A stretch of 64,000 nt of DNA from Acytostelium subglobosum LB1 (lineage: Eukaryota; Evosea; Eumycetozoa; Acytosteliales; Acytosteliaceae): contig NW_012236527.1 of the NCBI RefSeq assembly GCF_000787575.1, positions 1,193,195-1,257,194 of the forward strand, given 5' to 3'. The notes below the pieces were generated by a model that was not told the origin of the DNA, did not search any database, and worked only from the letters and a program-made list of their open reading frames with translations. The translations under genes were made by a program, and so were the position numbers. Shown piece after piece: positions 43,308-54,004 of this stretch; within the stretch, counting starts at the first letter, position 1; the number at the start of each line of letters is the position of its first letter.

Positions 43308-46066
43308 TTAAGTTGGACACAGGTATGTATTTATAACATTGACCAGATTCTTAACTTTGACATTGGCATTGCTCAATGATGTCTGCTTCTGAGCCAGTAG
43401 GAGTGTGAGTTTGGTGGACGATCGGTTCTGTGCGGACAAGGGCTCGAGTGACCGACTGGTAAAATAGGGATGGGATGTGTATCGTGTAAAGATTGGCAGC
43501 TGTGACAGGGCGTTGATGATGAAGCTGACCCTCGTATGATGTCTGAGCACGCCACTGGACGGTGTCCTTGGATGCAACAGTCGTCGCCACTGATCCAAGC
43601 TGCTCTTGAGCAGGTCCAGCTGAATGTACAATGCTATCATCAACTCCTTCTTGTTCATAATGAATTGGAATGATGATAATGATGTTGCCGACGTTGATGA
43701 AGTTGATGTTGATGATGATGCTGATGAGATTGTTGACTTGGGCGAGAGTGAGCCAGAGGTGTATTGCTTGCGAGGTGATGTTGTTGGCGTGCTGTTGGTG
43801 CTGCTGTTGCTACTACTGCTGCCACTGTCGCCACCACCACCCATGCTACCACTTATGCTCATTCCAATGCTGCTGCCAATACTACTGCTTCCACCAAAGC
43901 TACCGTTGATCTCGCCCATGCTGTCGGCCACTGAGGACGATGACTCGTATCGATGCAGTGCCTTGGTCAACCGATTTAGGACTCGGGCAATGGTCACCAG
44001 ATCCTCTGATGCCGCCTTCTGATTGACCAGCATCAACTCGACCTCCTTGCACACAGCGTCAATCAATGAGTAGCCATCATACACCTCTTTGTACAGGTGA
44101 GTGGGGCGGCAGTGCTGCGCCTCAAACTCGATGATGGGCATCCACAGAAGGGCCAATGACTCCACGTGTCGACACAGGCGACGCAGCACCTTGGCGAGCT
44201 GAGAGAGTTTGCTGTTGGCCTGCTCGCTTTCCACGTCAAGGTCGCCCGCAATGTTGCCAGCGACGGACCGCAGGTCGCGGTCCAGGTAGCGACCCAGCAT
44301 GTGCAGGCGTGCTGTCAGGTCCTGAAGGGCCTCCTCGCCAAAGGGAGGAGAGTCGGGTGCTGTAGTATCCAGGATGGCAACGGGCGCCAGACATTCCTGG
44401 GCGGCCAGTCTTAGCTCGGGCGCCAGTGCCTCAGATGACAAGTCCTCGATCATCATGTCGGACAGCAAACCGACCATTTGGATCATGTCGCGAGGGCATT
44501 CATCATCGATGTGATGTGCCATTGACACAATGTGCTTGGAAATTATGCTGAGCTTGGCTTCCACCGACAACTTGAGCTTGAATCGTCGACGATCGATGTT
44601 TGAGTCGATGCAGGACTCGGTGTGGGGTGGGGCTGCCGCCGCGCCCTGCTGCTGATTACTGAAGCGTTGACAATTGTGCAGGAACTGGATCATCAATGAC
44701 AACTGGTTGTGATAGATGTACTTGTCGTAGTTGAATGGTTCGCGGATGTGGCTGTCCTTGAGCAAGTTGGAGTTGAGGTATATGTTAGAGAGACGCTGTG
44801 TGCTGGCCAGACACTGGCGGACCAGCAGTCTGGCGATGGCCATGTCGATTGCCTCGGCCTTGATGGACTTGTAGTGCGCGGGCCATGCGCCGCCGCTTGC
44901 GTCCTCATCGATGGCGACGGCCGTGTCGTAGAAGATGTGGTTTGATTGGCCGACCGACTCGGTATGTTTGAATGTGAGCGGGTCGCGACTGAAGCACGTC
45001 CTGTAGTTGTTGAGAAGCTGGATGATTACACTTCGAGATCGATGTTTATACTTGTTGGTACTATTGTTGTTGTTATCAGATGTGCGCAGTGATGATGAGG
45101 ATGAAGTTGAGCGCAGGGATGGCGAGGATGATGTTGAGCGAAGTGATGGTGAAGCTGAGGCTGAGGCTGAGGCTGACATTGTTGGCGAAGGCGTTGATGA
45201 GACCATGGATATCTCATCCTCAGACCTCTGGTGTTGTACTTGTTGTGGTAGTTGTTGTTGATGTGCCAGACTCTCAGCCTCACTCAATGGGAATATCAAT
45301 GGTGTGAATAGTTCTGCAACTGATGTGAGTGATGTCTAATTGATTGATCGTGTGCGTGTGAGTAGTTTGTTTGGTCCATGGACCATGGTCCAGGACCAGG
45401 TCCATGGCATCCATGACCTAGGGTACAATACTTACATTGGTATCCATACTGAATCGGAGGATAAAGGCAAAGAGATGTTCGAGTGCTGAATAGGAGTCGC
45501 GTGGTAAACTGCATAGGAGTGTTCTGATCACAAACAGATTGAGATTCTCATTGGTCCTGATGGCCATACTCATTATCAACATCTGGAATGTATTCCTATC
45601 GATTATATCACTTCGTCTCAATAATGTCTTTAGTATATTGACTACAAGATATGGATTGTTATCCAACTTTGCAAAGTCATCTGTGATTGATCAGGTGATT
45701 GTGAGTGTGTGAGTGTGTGAATGGCTGGGCTGGGGCGAGGAATCCCAGGACTAGGTCCAACTTACTTTGTTCGATAATCTTGTCAATTGTGACCTGTTGT
45801 TGTTGTTTGATTGTGGATGATGTGTCGACGAGTAGGATTCCACCAAGGTCTTTGGCTGCCTTGGTCTCAAGGTATTGTGTACAAGCGATTATCTGTGTCA
45901 ATGTTATATTTGCCGGTTGCTGCTGTTGTTGTTGAGAGAATGTGTGAGCCTCGGACAATGATGGACTGAGATTCTCCGCGGACAATGCCTTATTTGGTGT
46001 TTGCTGGCCTGACGATGATGATGATGATGTTGTCGACTTTGTCGAATGATAAAGTCTGTGTATCAT
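43308..46066 (-). CDS. RhoGAP-like domain protein
   Basis: RhoGAP proteins switch off Rho/Rac GTPases. Exons 46066-45766, 45680-45436 and 45335-43308 give 857 residues. After a Ser/Gln-rich start, residues about 60-200 resemble a divergent RhoGAP fold: LTQIIACTQYLETKAAKDLG, NNPYLVVNILKTLLRR, LNLFVIRTLLCSLPRDSYSA and LEHLFAFILRFS. The place of the catalytic arginine (GIFR in active domains) reads GILLVDT, so GTP-hydrolysis activity is doubtful. The long C-terminal part (AIDMAIARLLVRQCLAS and FNYDKYIYHNQLSLMIQFLH, then Ser/Gly-rich stretches) matches nothing I know. The third-exon start at 45335 is fixed by frame; two nearer AG sites would give an early stop. A 6-bp hairpin (43297-43312) overlaps the stop codon. 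Confidence 0.68.
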
Positions 46067-47333
46067 CTTATCTCCTCTCTCTCTCTCTGTATCTCTCTAT
46101 CTCTCGCAAATAGTATATCAAACTGTTTGTTTGTTAGTTTGTTTGTTTGTTAGCACACTGTTGCAATGTCACCTTTAGGTTAACAATAGGATTCTCATGA
46201 TGACAACAGATGAGGGGACCTCAGAGGCCCTTTTGTTGCAATGATGGTGAATTTTGATAATTTTGGAGGTATTTTTGATGGTGTGTTTGTTGCTAAATTA
46301 GGCCATCATGGGGTACCCCCCTTGATATCTGGGCGGGATCAGATCTACGCTTAGACCTCACAGTACGAATGATCATTCGTGCATCCCTCCTATCCTACCT
46401 CTCAGAGTACTCCTAATCGTTAAAATATATTAACAAACTAGTTTGCAAATATATTTTGAGGATTTGGACATGGACATGATCTTTGAAGTTCATGGTATGT
46501 CTGAGATACTATCAAAGAAGCGTCGATTCAACCTCAGTATTCTTATGAAATAAATCTTATTTCCAGAAGGATTTAGGCCATGTACCCTGTATCTTATCTC
46601 TGGAACATAATAGAATAATATTTATCTATATTCAAAATAAATGTTGAATCAATCAACTCACCCTTTATTTGATAATTGGGTGGCAATCCCTCCTTTGACT
46701 TAAAGTAGAGGTAGGTGTAGCTGATGACCCTATTAATCTACATTTACCCCAACGACCAGTCAACACAAGCATTGTGATTGGTGTAAGTGTGGGTGTGTGA
46801 TGATGAAATTAGAGATCAAAGTGGTAGAGGGGGCACAAAGCCAGCGTAGTGGCTACCAATTCTATTTCGTTGTAGGACATCAATTATACACCCTCTAGAG
46901 GTACAGACCTATACTATAATACCTTTAACAAACTGTTGTTGAGGTGGTAACCTTATGGATACCAGAAAGTCAATGGTAGGTATTGAGAGAGAGTGATCAC
47001 TGGATTAACAATAACAACGAGTATGATCAACTTTCCAACACACAACATAAATATTAAAGGAAGTATACACCTTCTATGGTTTGTATTGACTGTTTTGTTT
47101 AAAGGTTTGGGTAGGATGGTTTGGTTGTTTGAATACATGGTAGTGGTTGGCTGTATACGATGTGGATGATTGTTGGTTGGTTATGATTTATTGATTGAGT
47201 TCCATTTGTTACACAAGTGTATAATAATAAATATTATATTATATTCTTATCCTATAATAAACAAATAATAATAATACAACAATAATATATAAATATATTC
47301 CATACTTTATCATAATCAATCAAATAAAATAGA
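46067..47333. other. intergenic, divergent promoter region
   Basis: About 1.27 kb between the RhoGAP-like (-) and methyltransferase (+) genes. It includes CTCTCT and GTTTGTTT runs next to the RhoGAP start and a GGGGTACCCC palindrome at 46310-46319. An AT-rich block lies at 47220-47330 upstream of the methyltransferase ATG. No protein-like frame was found. Confidence 0.45.
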
Positions 47334-48053
47334 ATGAAGATTGAAGAGAGACATGTTTGGGAGGAGAAGGTCGCTGAGATGTTGAGAAAAGCTGGAGATC
47401 ATCAGAATATTTACTCAATGGATGTTGATGGATTAAAGATTAATATACATCCGAATGTATATTCTCCATTCTACTTCCCAGAGTCAGCTTGGTACTCTAG
47501 ACAATTGTTACAATTGGTTAAACCTGGAGACCGATTCCTAGAGGTTGGCATTGGCAGTGGTATCACCACTGTCTACATGTCAAGAGCTGGTGCCAAGACA
47601 ACTGGAGTTGACATTAACCCCGATGCAGTAGAGACCACCAAACTCAACTTGAGCCAGAACAACCTATCTGGACTTGTATTAGAGAGTGATGTATTCAATG
47701 CCTTGCCTGAGGGTAGCAAATTCGAGTGGATTTACTGGAACCATCCATGGCAGAACAACCCCAATGTGATCAAGGAGTTGCAAACGGAGAAGACCTTGGA
47801 CCCAGGCTACCAACTACTATCAAGATACATCAAAGAGTCGGAGAGATACTTGTCAGAGACCGGAAGGATTGTGATTGGTACCAGCAACTGTAGCAACTTA
47901 CAAGAAGTCAATTCTTTGGCTCAGAATCTTGGATATTCCACCAAGAGACTACTACGAGGTAGTGAGGAGCTTGCTGACAATGTTATGGAGAAATACTATA
48001 TCATGGAATTCATCAAGAACAAGAAAGAAGAGAGTGGAAATATGAGTGTCTAG
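47334..48053 (+). CDS. class I SAM-dependent methyltransferase, small-methyltransferase (MTS) type
   Basis: A 239-residue single-exon protein. The SAM-binding glycine-rich loop is RFLEVGIGSGITTVYMSRAG, followed by the acidic strand TTGVDINPDAVETTKLN and ESDVFNAL. The catalytic-site position, N-P-P-Y in HemK and related N-methylases, reads YWNHPWQNN. The preceding N-terminal segment (NVYSPFYFPESAWYSRQLLQ) matches the YxP..F.....S..L element of MTS-domain enzymes. The C-terminal strands include GRIVIGTSNCSN and YYIMEFIKNK. Substrate is unknown; relatives methylate glutamine, adenine, guanine or small molecules. Single-exon structure and a bacterial-looking core might reflect transfer, but base use does not differ from neighbours. 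Confidence 0.8.
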   Translation: MKIEERHVWEEKVAEMLRKAGDHQNIYSMDVDGLKINIHPNVYSPFYFPESAWYSRQLLQLVKPGDRFLEVGIGSGITTVYMSRAGAKTTGVDINPDAVETTKLNLSQNNLSGLVLESDVFNALPEGSKFEWIYWNHPWQNNPNVIKELQTEKTLDPGYQLLSRYIKESERYLSETGRIVIGTSNCSNLQEVNSLAQNLGYSTKRLLRGSEELADNVMEKYYIMEFIKNKKEESGNMSV

Positions 48054-48450
48054 ATCATCATATTATTACCAAGACTTACACCAAACTTGGTAAATTGAAA
48101 TTTCAAAACTTGTATGATTCTGATTAGATTAAAATATTATCCCAAGTGATCAAAAACAGATTGATACTATTCAATCACAATCAGACTTTATTGATTGATT
48201 AGTGGATTTAGTATAATTGATGGAATTGAACTGTTAATTGAAATAAGATAAGATATCTCCATGGATAAGTATAGACCAGTGATGATAATTGTCTTGGAAC
48301 AATGCCAAAAGTGTATTTTTTTTCAAGTTTGTGTCATTGATCAAAAAAAACACTCAAGTCGACAAAAGTTCAAGAACACACGAATGTTCTCATCATTCAT
48401 TCAATCACCAATCACTGTACACATAACTTATATATAAACAACAACAAACA
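48054..48450. other. intergenic, no gene seen
   Basis: AT-rich 3' flank and promoter, with a T8 run at about 48317 and an A8 run at 48343. TATATAAACA lies about 20 bp before the next ATG. Confidence 0.5.
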
Positions 48451-49767
48451 ATGAATAGATTAGTTGTACAGGGTGGCCAAGAATGGGGCACAAAACTGAT
48501 CCATCACAGAAAGATCATGCAGGCAGAGATGCGAAACAACTTAAAGCGACTTGCATTCTTGGCCGAGGAGCGTCATGTTCAGTACAAGAACGAGTTCATC
48601 GAGGACCGTCGCAAGAGAATCGAAGCCAACCACGCAAAGATGGCCGCAGAGAAGGCTCACATCAAGGTGGCACGCGAGCAGCAGAAGAAGTCGATGTTCT
48701 TGATTGACATGGGTTTCGAGAAGGCCCGTCAAGAGCAGGCCGCGCAGAAGCTGGAGCGTAAGCGTCTGGCCAAGTTGAAGCAGCAGAAGATCAGAGAGAT
48801 CCAGACAAAGGCGCGTCGCGAGTGGCTCGTCGAGATGAACGACAAGTGCATGGCGTGGAACAAGTCGCCCAACGAGATGCAGTTTGCCCAGTACCGTCTG
48901 TTTGACAAGACCATCCTCAACCGTCTGCCGCGCGATCGCAACCTGGTGCTGGACCGCCACGACGACATTCAAGAGGCCGTCATGGAGTTTGAGGACGGCA
49001 AGAAGGTCGACTTTGAGGCACAGCTCGCCACGCTTAAGCAGCAGCTCAAGACAGAGGGCGTCGACGTCGAAAACATCAACAACGTCTACGATCCCAACCT
49101 GAAACACGACACGCCATCATTCAGCAAGCACTTTGTCAGACCACCCTTGACGCCCAAGGAGAAGGAAGAGCAAGACAAGCAGGCACGTCTTGCCGCCCTC
49201 GAGAATGGCGAAGAACTGGCGGCCGCCGAGGACGAGCTCAAGGTGGACGAGGACAACGAGGACAACGAGAACAATGAGGACGATATTAACGAAGAGGATG
49301 AGTTTGGCGCACCAATCAACAAGAAGGGCACCAAGGTGCAGGCAGCTGACGAGACAGTGATTAGAAACGACGTTGGCGAGGACGTCCTGACGAGCAGCAG
49401 AAAGGCCAAGCCAATCATGGACGCCATCCAGCTCGACAAGGCCGCTGACGAGCTGACCGACGCTGAGCTGGCACAGCTCGAGAAGGAGTTCCTGCAGGAG
49501 TTGCAGGATCTGCCCACAGCCGGCATGATCAACGTGTTGGAGCAGGAGCTGCAGGAGCGATTCACTGTGCCACGCAAGGAGCAGGAGAAGGACGTTGCCA
49601 GCCAACTGCTGTCCGCCAAACAGACCACCATCTTGGCATCCAAGTTCGACGAGATTGTCAACATCAAGGCACAAGAAGATACAGTCGATGAGGACCTGGA
49701 GCACGACGAGGATCATGATGAGGACCAACACGAGGATGAGGACCATCACAACAACAACAAGAACTAA
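48451..49767 (+). CDS. charged coiled-coil protein of unknown function
   Basis: A 438-residue single-exon protein. Residues 15-150 are a long basic helix (KIMQAEMRNNLKRLAFLAEE, then KRKRLAKLKQQK-like repeats) ending in ARREWLVEMNDKCMAWNKSP. The middle has a conserved-looking NRLPRDRNLVLDRHDD and PSFSKHFVRPPLTPKEKEEQ. The second half is acidic (EDNEDNENNEDD), with a Leu-rich helix (LTDAELAQLEKEFLQELQ) and a D/E/H-rich tail. The lack of membrane segments and the basic N-terminal half would fit an RNA- or ribosome-associated protein, possibly mitochondrial, but I recognise no family. Coding sequence is markedly G/C-richer than flanks and biased in codons, suggesting high expression. Confidence 0.8.
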   Translation: MNRLVVQGGQEWGTKLIHHRKIMQAEMRNNLKRLAFLAEERHVQYKNEFIEDRRKRIEANHAKMAAEKAHIKVAREQQKKSMFLIDMGFEKARQEQAAQKLERKRLAKLKQQKIREIQTKARREWLVEMNDKCMAWNKSPNEMQFAQYRLFDKTILNRLPRDRNLVLDRHDDIQEAVMEFEDGKKVDFEAQLATLKQQLKTEGVDVENINNVYDPNLKHDTPSFSKHFVRPPLTPKEKEEQDKQARLAALENGEELAAAEDELKVDEDNEDNENNEDDINEEDEFGAPINKKGTKVQAADETVIRNDVGEDVLTSSRKAKPIMDAIQLDKAADELTDAELAQLEKEFLQELQDLPTAGMINVLEQELQERFTVPRKEQEKDVASQLLSAKQTTILASKFDEIVNIKAQEDTVDEDLEHDEDHDEDQHEDEDHHNNNKN

Positions 49768-49837
49768 AATCCCTGTTCCCAATAATAAACCAAAGGACCG
49801 TACATTGATAGCGAACTTGATGGTTAGATAGAGGTGA

Positions 49838-49858
49838 GGGTAAGGGCGAGGGCAAGGG
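49838..49858 (+). other. G-quadruplex-type motif in 3' flank
   Basis: Four GGG runs separated by exactly three bases (TAA, CGA, CAA) lie about 70 bp past the stop of the coiled-coil gene. More GAGGG and AAGG units follow to about 49885. If transcribed, an RNA G-quadruplex in the 3' UTR is possible. Confidence 0.45.
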
Positions 49859-49980
49859 CAAGGATAAGGAGTGAGGGTGAGGTCTACGATTGATAATCAA
49901 TCGATCGCATCCCCTTTATTACACACGCGCGTCCAAGGATCAATATCCAAGGTTAACAATCAATCAATCGATCAATCAAT

Positions 49981-51057
49981 TTACTTGGTCCTCATTGGGA
50001 TGAACTTCCTCTTTGATACACTTGCCTTGTTTCCACTGGAGTTGGACTTGCTTCCGCCACTGTTCGAGTTGGATAGTCAATCATTCATGTTAGTGCACCT
50101 GGACTAGTCTTGAATGAACAAGTATATGGAGAATGTAACTTACATTGCTGCAAGAACGGCAGAGGCCACCATAACAATGGCGATCAGACCAACGCCAAAG
50201 GTGTAGGTCGAGTTCATTTCAGAGGCCTGTGTGGTGAAGCTGATGTAACCAAGGAGTACCAAGAGACAGAGTGAAATGATCATGAGGACGGATGAGGCGG
50301 CTGGTGATGTCAGCAGCTGGAACACAGATGAGCTAGAATCTGATGATTTGCTGATGAATCTCTTGAGTTCGGACGACGTGTTGACTGATGACTCGAGCAG
50401 TTTCTCCTCCTCGCGCTGCTTGGCAAGCTTGATCTCTGCAAGCTGCTTGGCAGTGAGAACCTGTCTCTTCTTTTGCAAGGCCTGCTGGTTGGCCTTGGGC
50501 TTGTCCTTGTCGTCGACACCGGCGACGGTTGCCTCGCGCTGGGCTGATGTGTCCTCATCGACACCCAGAACTGAGATGAATGAATCGCCAGAGAATCTCT
50601 TGGTGGGCTGCACAGTGAAGGCGGCCTTTTGTGAAGCGGCAGCATTCTTCTTCTTGTCGTGGTCGCCTGACTCATTCTTTGATGATGATGTATCTGGTAC
50701 ACTCTTTGTCTCTGTCTCTGTCTTCTTGTTTGATTTGGCGGTTGGTGTAGTGGTGACTGGCTTCGTAGCGCTTGTTGTAGTTGTAGATGTTGTTGAGGCG
50801 GAAGGTGTCGAGGATGTTTGTTTGGCTGTGATTGTGGATACTGGTGCAGGTGTTGGGACTGGAGTGGCGACAACTGGTGCAGAGGTAGTAGTAGTTGTAG
50901 TATTGGTAGCAGGGGTAGTAGACTTCTTTGATGTGGCAGTACCCTTGGATGGAGCTGCAGCAGCCACTGGAGCAGTTTGTTCACCATTGCCAAAGTCGAC
51001 AGCCTCAGTCACTTCGAATGTCTTTGGCTTTGAATTCTGTTTCTTCTTTCCAGTCAT
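49981..51057 (-). CDS. Thr/Ser-rich membrane protein with C-terminal hairpin anchor
   Basis: Exons 51057-50144 and 50059-49981 give 330 residues. The N-terminus is basic (MTGKKKQNSKPK). A Thr/Ser/Pro/Ala-rich region of about 110 residues follows, then a charged segment (RFSGDSFISVLGVDEDTSAQ) and a helix (LTAKQLAEIKLAKQREEEKL). Two hydrophobic helices (VLMIISLCLLVLLGYIS and GVGLIAIVMVASAVLAA) form a hairpin. Exon 2 adds a basic cytosolic-type tail (SVSKRKFIPMRTK). If the intron is retained the protein stops at once after VLAAM, losing this tail. Most likely it is an ER or endomembrane protein with a large cytosolic N-terminus. I do not recognise the family. Confidence 0.7.
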
Positions 51058-51905
51058 TGTTTATTATATTATATTATATGTATATTGTATATATGTAAGT
51101 ATTAGTATATAAATGATTAAACAATAACAATCATCGATGATGCAGTAACCCCCAACATCCACAATGCAGTGCATCTTCAAAGTCAAACTCTGACTTTGTG
51201 TTGACCTCTTTGTTTGTTTGAGTTCGTCATGAAACACACTCTCATCAAAGCTTTGCAAAGGGGTTTATATGTTGTTTGTAAGTTTGAGAACTTCGCAAAC
51301 ATTTATAACTTCAACTATTACAATACAAATAATAATAACTTAATTAAGTAATCACCTATTGAATTGTTCAATCAAAATTGATCATTAACCAATCAACCAA
51401 CCTGGTGTTGTCAATCAATCAAACCAGTCAAGTTATGTGCCAGGTGATTGATCTCGGAAGTTCAAGATATGTCAATGAAAACACTGGTGTCTGGTCTTTG
51501 ATTTTTTTTAGTTGGACGCCAGACCTGGGCATCTTGAACCAGGACTTGACGGGATTCATTCATCCACAAGCACTCACCACACAACAAACACTCACATTGA
51601 TAATAAAGAATTTAATTATGAAAAAACAAATAATCGAGTCGAACGCTCCTTCACCAGTTCTTATCCATCATCCCAGTGACATTTTGGTCATCTCCACTCA
51701 CCCACTCTCATTCACCAACCCCTTACCACACACGACAATATTGTTGAGCGCACTCAGAAACAACTGACAGGCCTGTCTGACACACTACTGCTATCCCAAT
51801 CCAATCCCTTTGTTTTTTGATTTATTTGTATTCAGAACACTCCTCTTATTTAAACATTATATCTATTTATCTATCTATCTATCTATATACATTATTGTCA
51901 AAGAT
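51058..51905. other. intergenic, divergent promoter region
   Basis: Between the membrane-protein gene (-) and the V-ATPase gene (+). The frame 51378-51767 begins with TTG and is not protein-like. CTATCTATCTAT repeats precede the V-ATPase ATG by about 20 bp. Confidence 0.45.
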
Positions 51906-53211
51906 ATGGGTCTATTCAGCAGAAGAGTACATGGTGGAATGTTCACCTTCAACAAGGATGATGGATACTTGGAGGCTTTGCTCAGAGGTTTCAGAAAGGG
52001 TATCCTCACCGCTGCAGACTACTCCAACTTGCGTCAATGTGACAACCTCGAAGGTATGACTACCGCGTCCAAGATTGATTGAATGTTTTAATGATTGAAT
52101 GATTGAATGAGTGATTGATCACTAACCGACTCTCTACATCACTCACACATACACTCTTGAATGCAAACTCAATACTTGATATCTCGATTGATAATGAAAT
52201 GACGAATAATAACAGATATGAAGCTACATCTCAGCCAAACAGATTATGGCGATTTCCTCGCTGGAGAGCCATCACCTCTTCACACGACCACAATCGCCGA
52301 GAAGGCTACACAGAAGTTGGTCGACGAGTTCATGCACATCCGTAACCAGGCCGTCGAGCCATTGTCGACCTTTTTGGACTACATCTGCTACGGCTACATG
52401 ATTGACAACGTCGTCCTGTTGATCACTGGCACGTTGCACGAGCGCGACGTCACCGAGCTGGTGGAGAAGTGCCACCCTCTCGGCCTGTTCAAGTCGATGG
52501 CCACACTGTCCGTCGTGCACAGCGTTGCCGACCTGTACAACTCGGTGCTCATTGATACTCCACTGGCGCCATACATTCAGAACTGTCTCAGCGAGGAGGA
52601 CCTCGATGAGATGAACATTGAGATCATCAGAAACACCTTGTACAAGGCATACTTGGAGGACTTTTATGACTACGTCAACGAGCTCGGTGGTCAGACCTCT
52701 CTCATCATGAACGACATCCTCAAGGTATGTTTTAGGATATTGAAGACACAAGTGTTCTTGCAAGTCCTAGCAACTAACTAACTTAACTTATTCACAGTTT
52801 GAGGCTGACAGAAGATCGATCAACATCACTATTAACTCTTTTGGAGCGACAGAGCTGACCAAGGACGACCGTGAGAAGTTGTACCCAGGCATTGGCCTGC
52901 TCTACCCAGAGGGCACTGCCAAGCTGAGCAAGGCTGAGGACTCGGACAGTGTTCGTCAGATTTTGGAGGTCTACAGCTCATACAGATCATTCTTTGCCGA
53001 TGGCGTCAACGCCGAGTCGTCGCTGGAGGACTCGTTCTTCAAGCACGAGGTTCAGCTGAACCGCATGGCCTTTGAGGACCAGTACGGATACGGTGTCTTT
53101 TACGCCTACGTTAGATTGAGAGAGCAGGAGATCAGAAATATCGTTTGGATTGCAGAGTGCATCAGTCAGGACATGAAGCAGAAGATTGATCAGTTCATTC
53201 CAATCTTCTAA
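51906..53211 (+). CDS. vatD: V-type H+-ATPase subunit d
   Basis: Subunit d couples the V1 central stalk to the membrane c-ring on the cytosolic face of V-ATPase, which acidifies endosomes and the contractile vacuole. Exons 51906-52053, 52216-52724 and 52798-53211 give 356 residues, the family length. Diagnostic stretches are [23 protein letters not shown]-like [82 protein letters not shown] and [20 protein letters not shown]. No residues appear to be missing. High G+C at third positions suggests strong expression. Confidence 0.96.
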
Positions 53212-54004
53212 ATTGTTCTAAATTTAGTTTGTTAGAATAGTTAGTAGTAGTAGTAGCAAGTAGTAGTAGTAGAAGAAGAAACCAGAGTCAGTCAGTCAGT
53301 CTTGTAGTAGAGGAACCGAGTGTCCAATGGGTCGCATGCGTGCGTGCGCAGTAGTAATAATACCAAGCTAGCAAGCAAGCCAGCCATCCAATCAATAATC
53401 ATATAAACTAAAGAGGAGCTGCTGTCCATCCATCCATCAATCAATCAATCAATCAATCCATCAATTTATCTCACCTTAACCTCCTCCACCCTCACTAATC
53501 ACACACAAATAACAGACAGTGTCTTATGAGAATGATTAATAATAGTGATTATCTCTCCTCTAGTCTCATTTTAGCATCACACGTCACCCTGTGTGTGTCT
53601 TAATGTACCACCCACAACCTCTGGACCAATCATCAATGATCGATTGTTTGAGTGAGTGGTGTTGGGTGATCTCATCAGAGTGGGTGAGTGACGAAACACT
53701 GTTGTGCCCCAAAATATCACATCGATCGATGTGATCACGCTGGTACCTTCCTGTAGGAGTTGATGAATCGTCTAATGTGCAAATAAACTTGGTCATTCAA
53801 TCACACATTCATTCATATATTCACTCATTCATTCCATTTAGATTCAAATACTCAATCATCAACACTTCTCACTCACTCCATCACTCAATCACTTAATCAC
53901 TGCCACTGCACTCACTCGACTTTTAATCACTTAATCATTCACTCTCGACAATCACAAGATAATAGATAAAAGTTAGAAATATAGTTGAATACAGAGAAAG
54001 AGAT
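53212..54004. other. intergenic, no gene seen
   Basis: 3' flank of the V-ATPase gene with TAGTAGTAG and AATCAATC repeats, then the promoter of the CH-domain gene with CATTCATT runs. The minus-strand frame at 53584-53796 has no protein-like features. Confidence 0.45.

Noticed and set aside
50276-51112. 278-codon + strand frame
   Set aside because: Antisense of the Thr/Ser-rich membrane protein gene; Val/Ser-rich composition is the complement of that low complexity.
51378-51767. 129-codon + strand frame before the V-ATPase gene
   Set aside because: Begins with TTG, has non-protein-like composition and lies in the promoter spacer.
52080-52110. ATTGAATG tandem units and similar runs elsewhere, as possible CRISPR-like arrays
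   Set aside because: They are simple tetranucleotide microsatellites without unique spacers.
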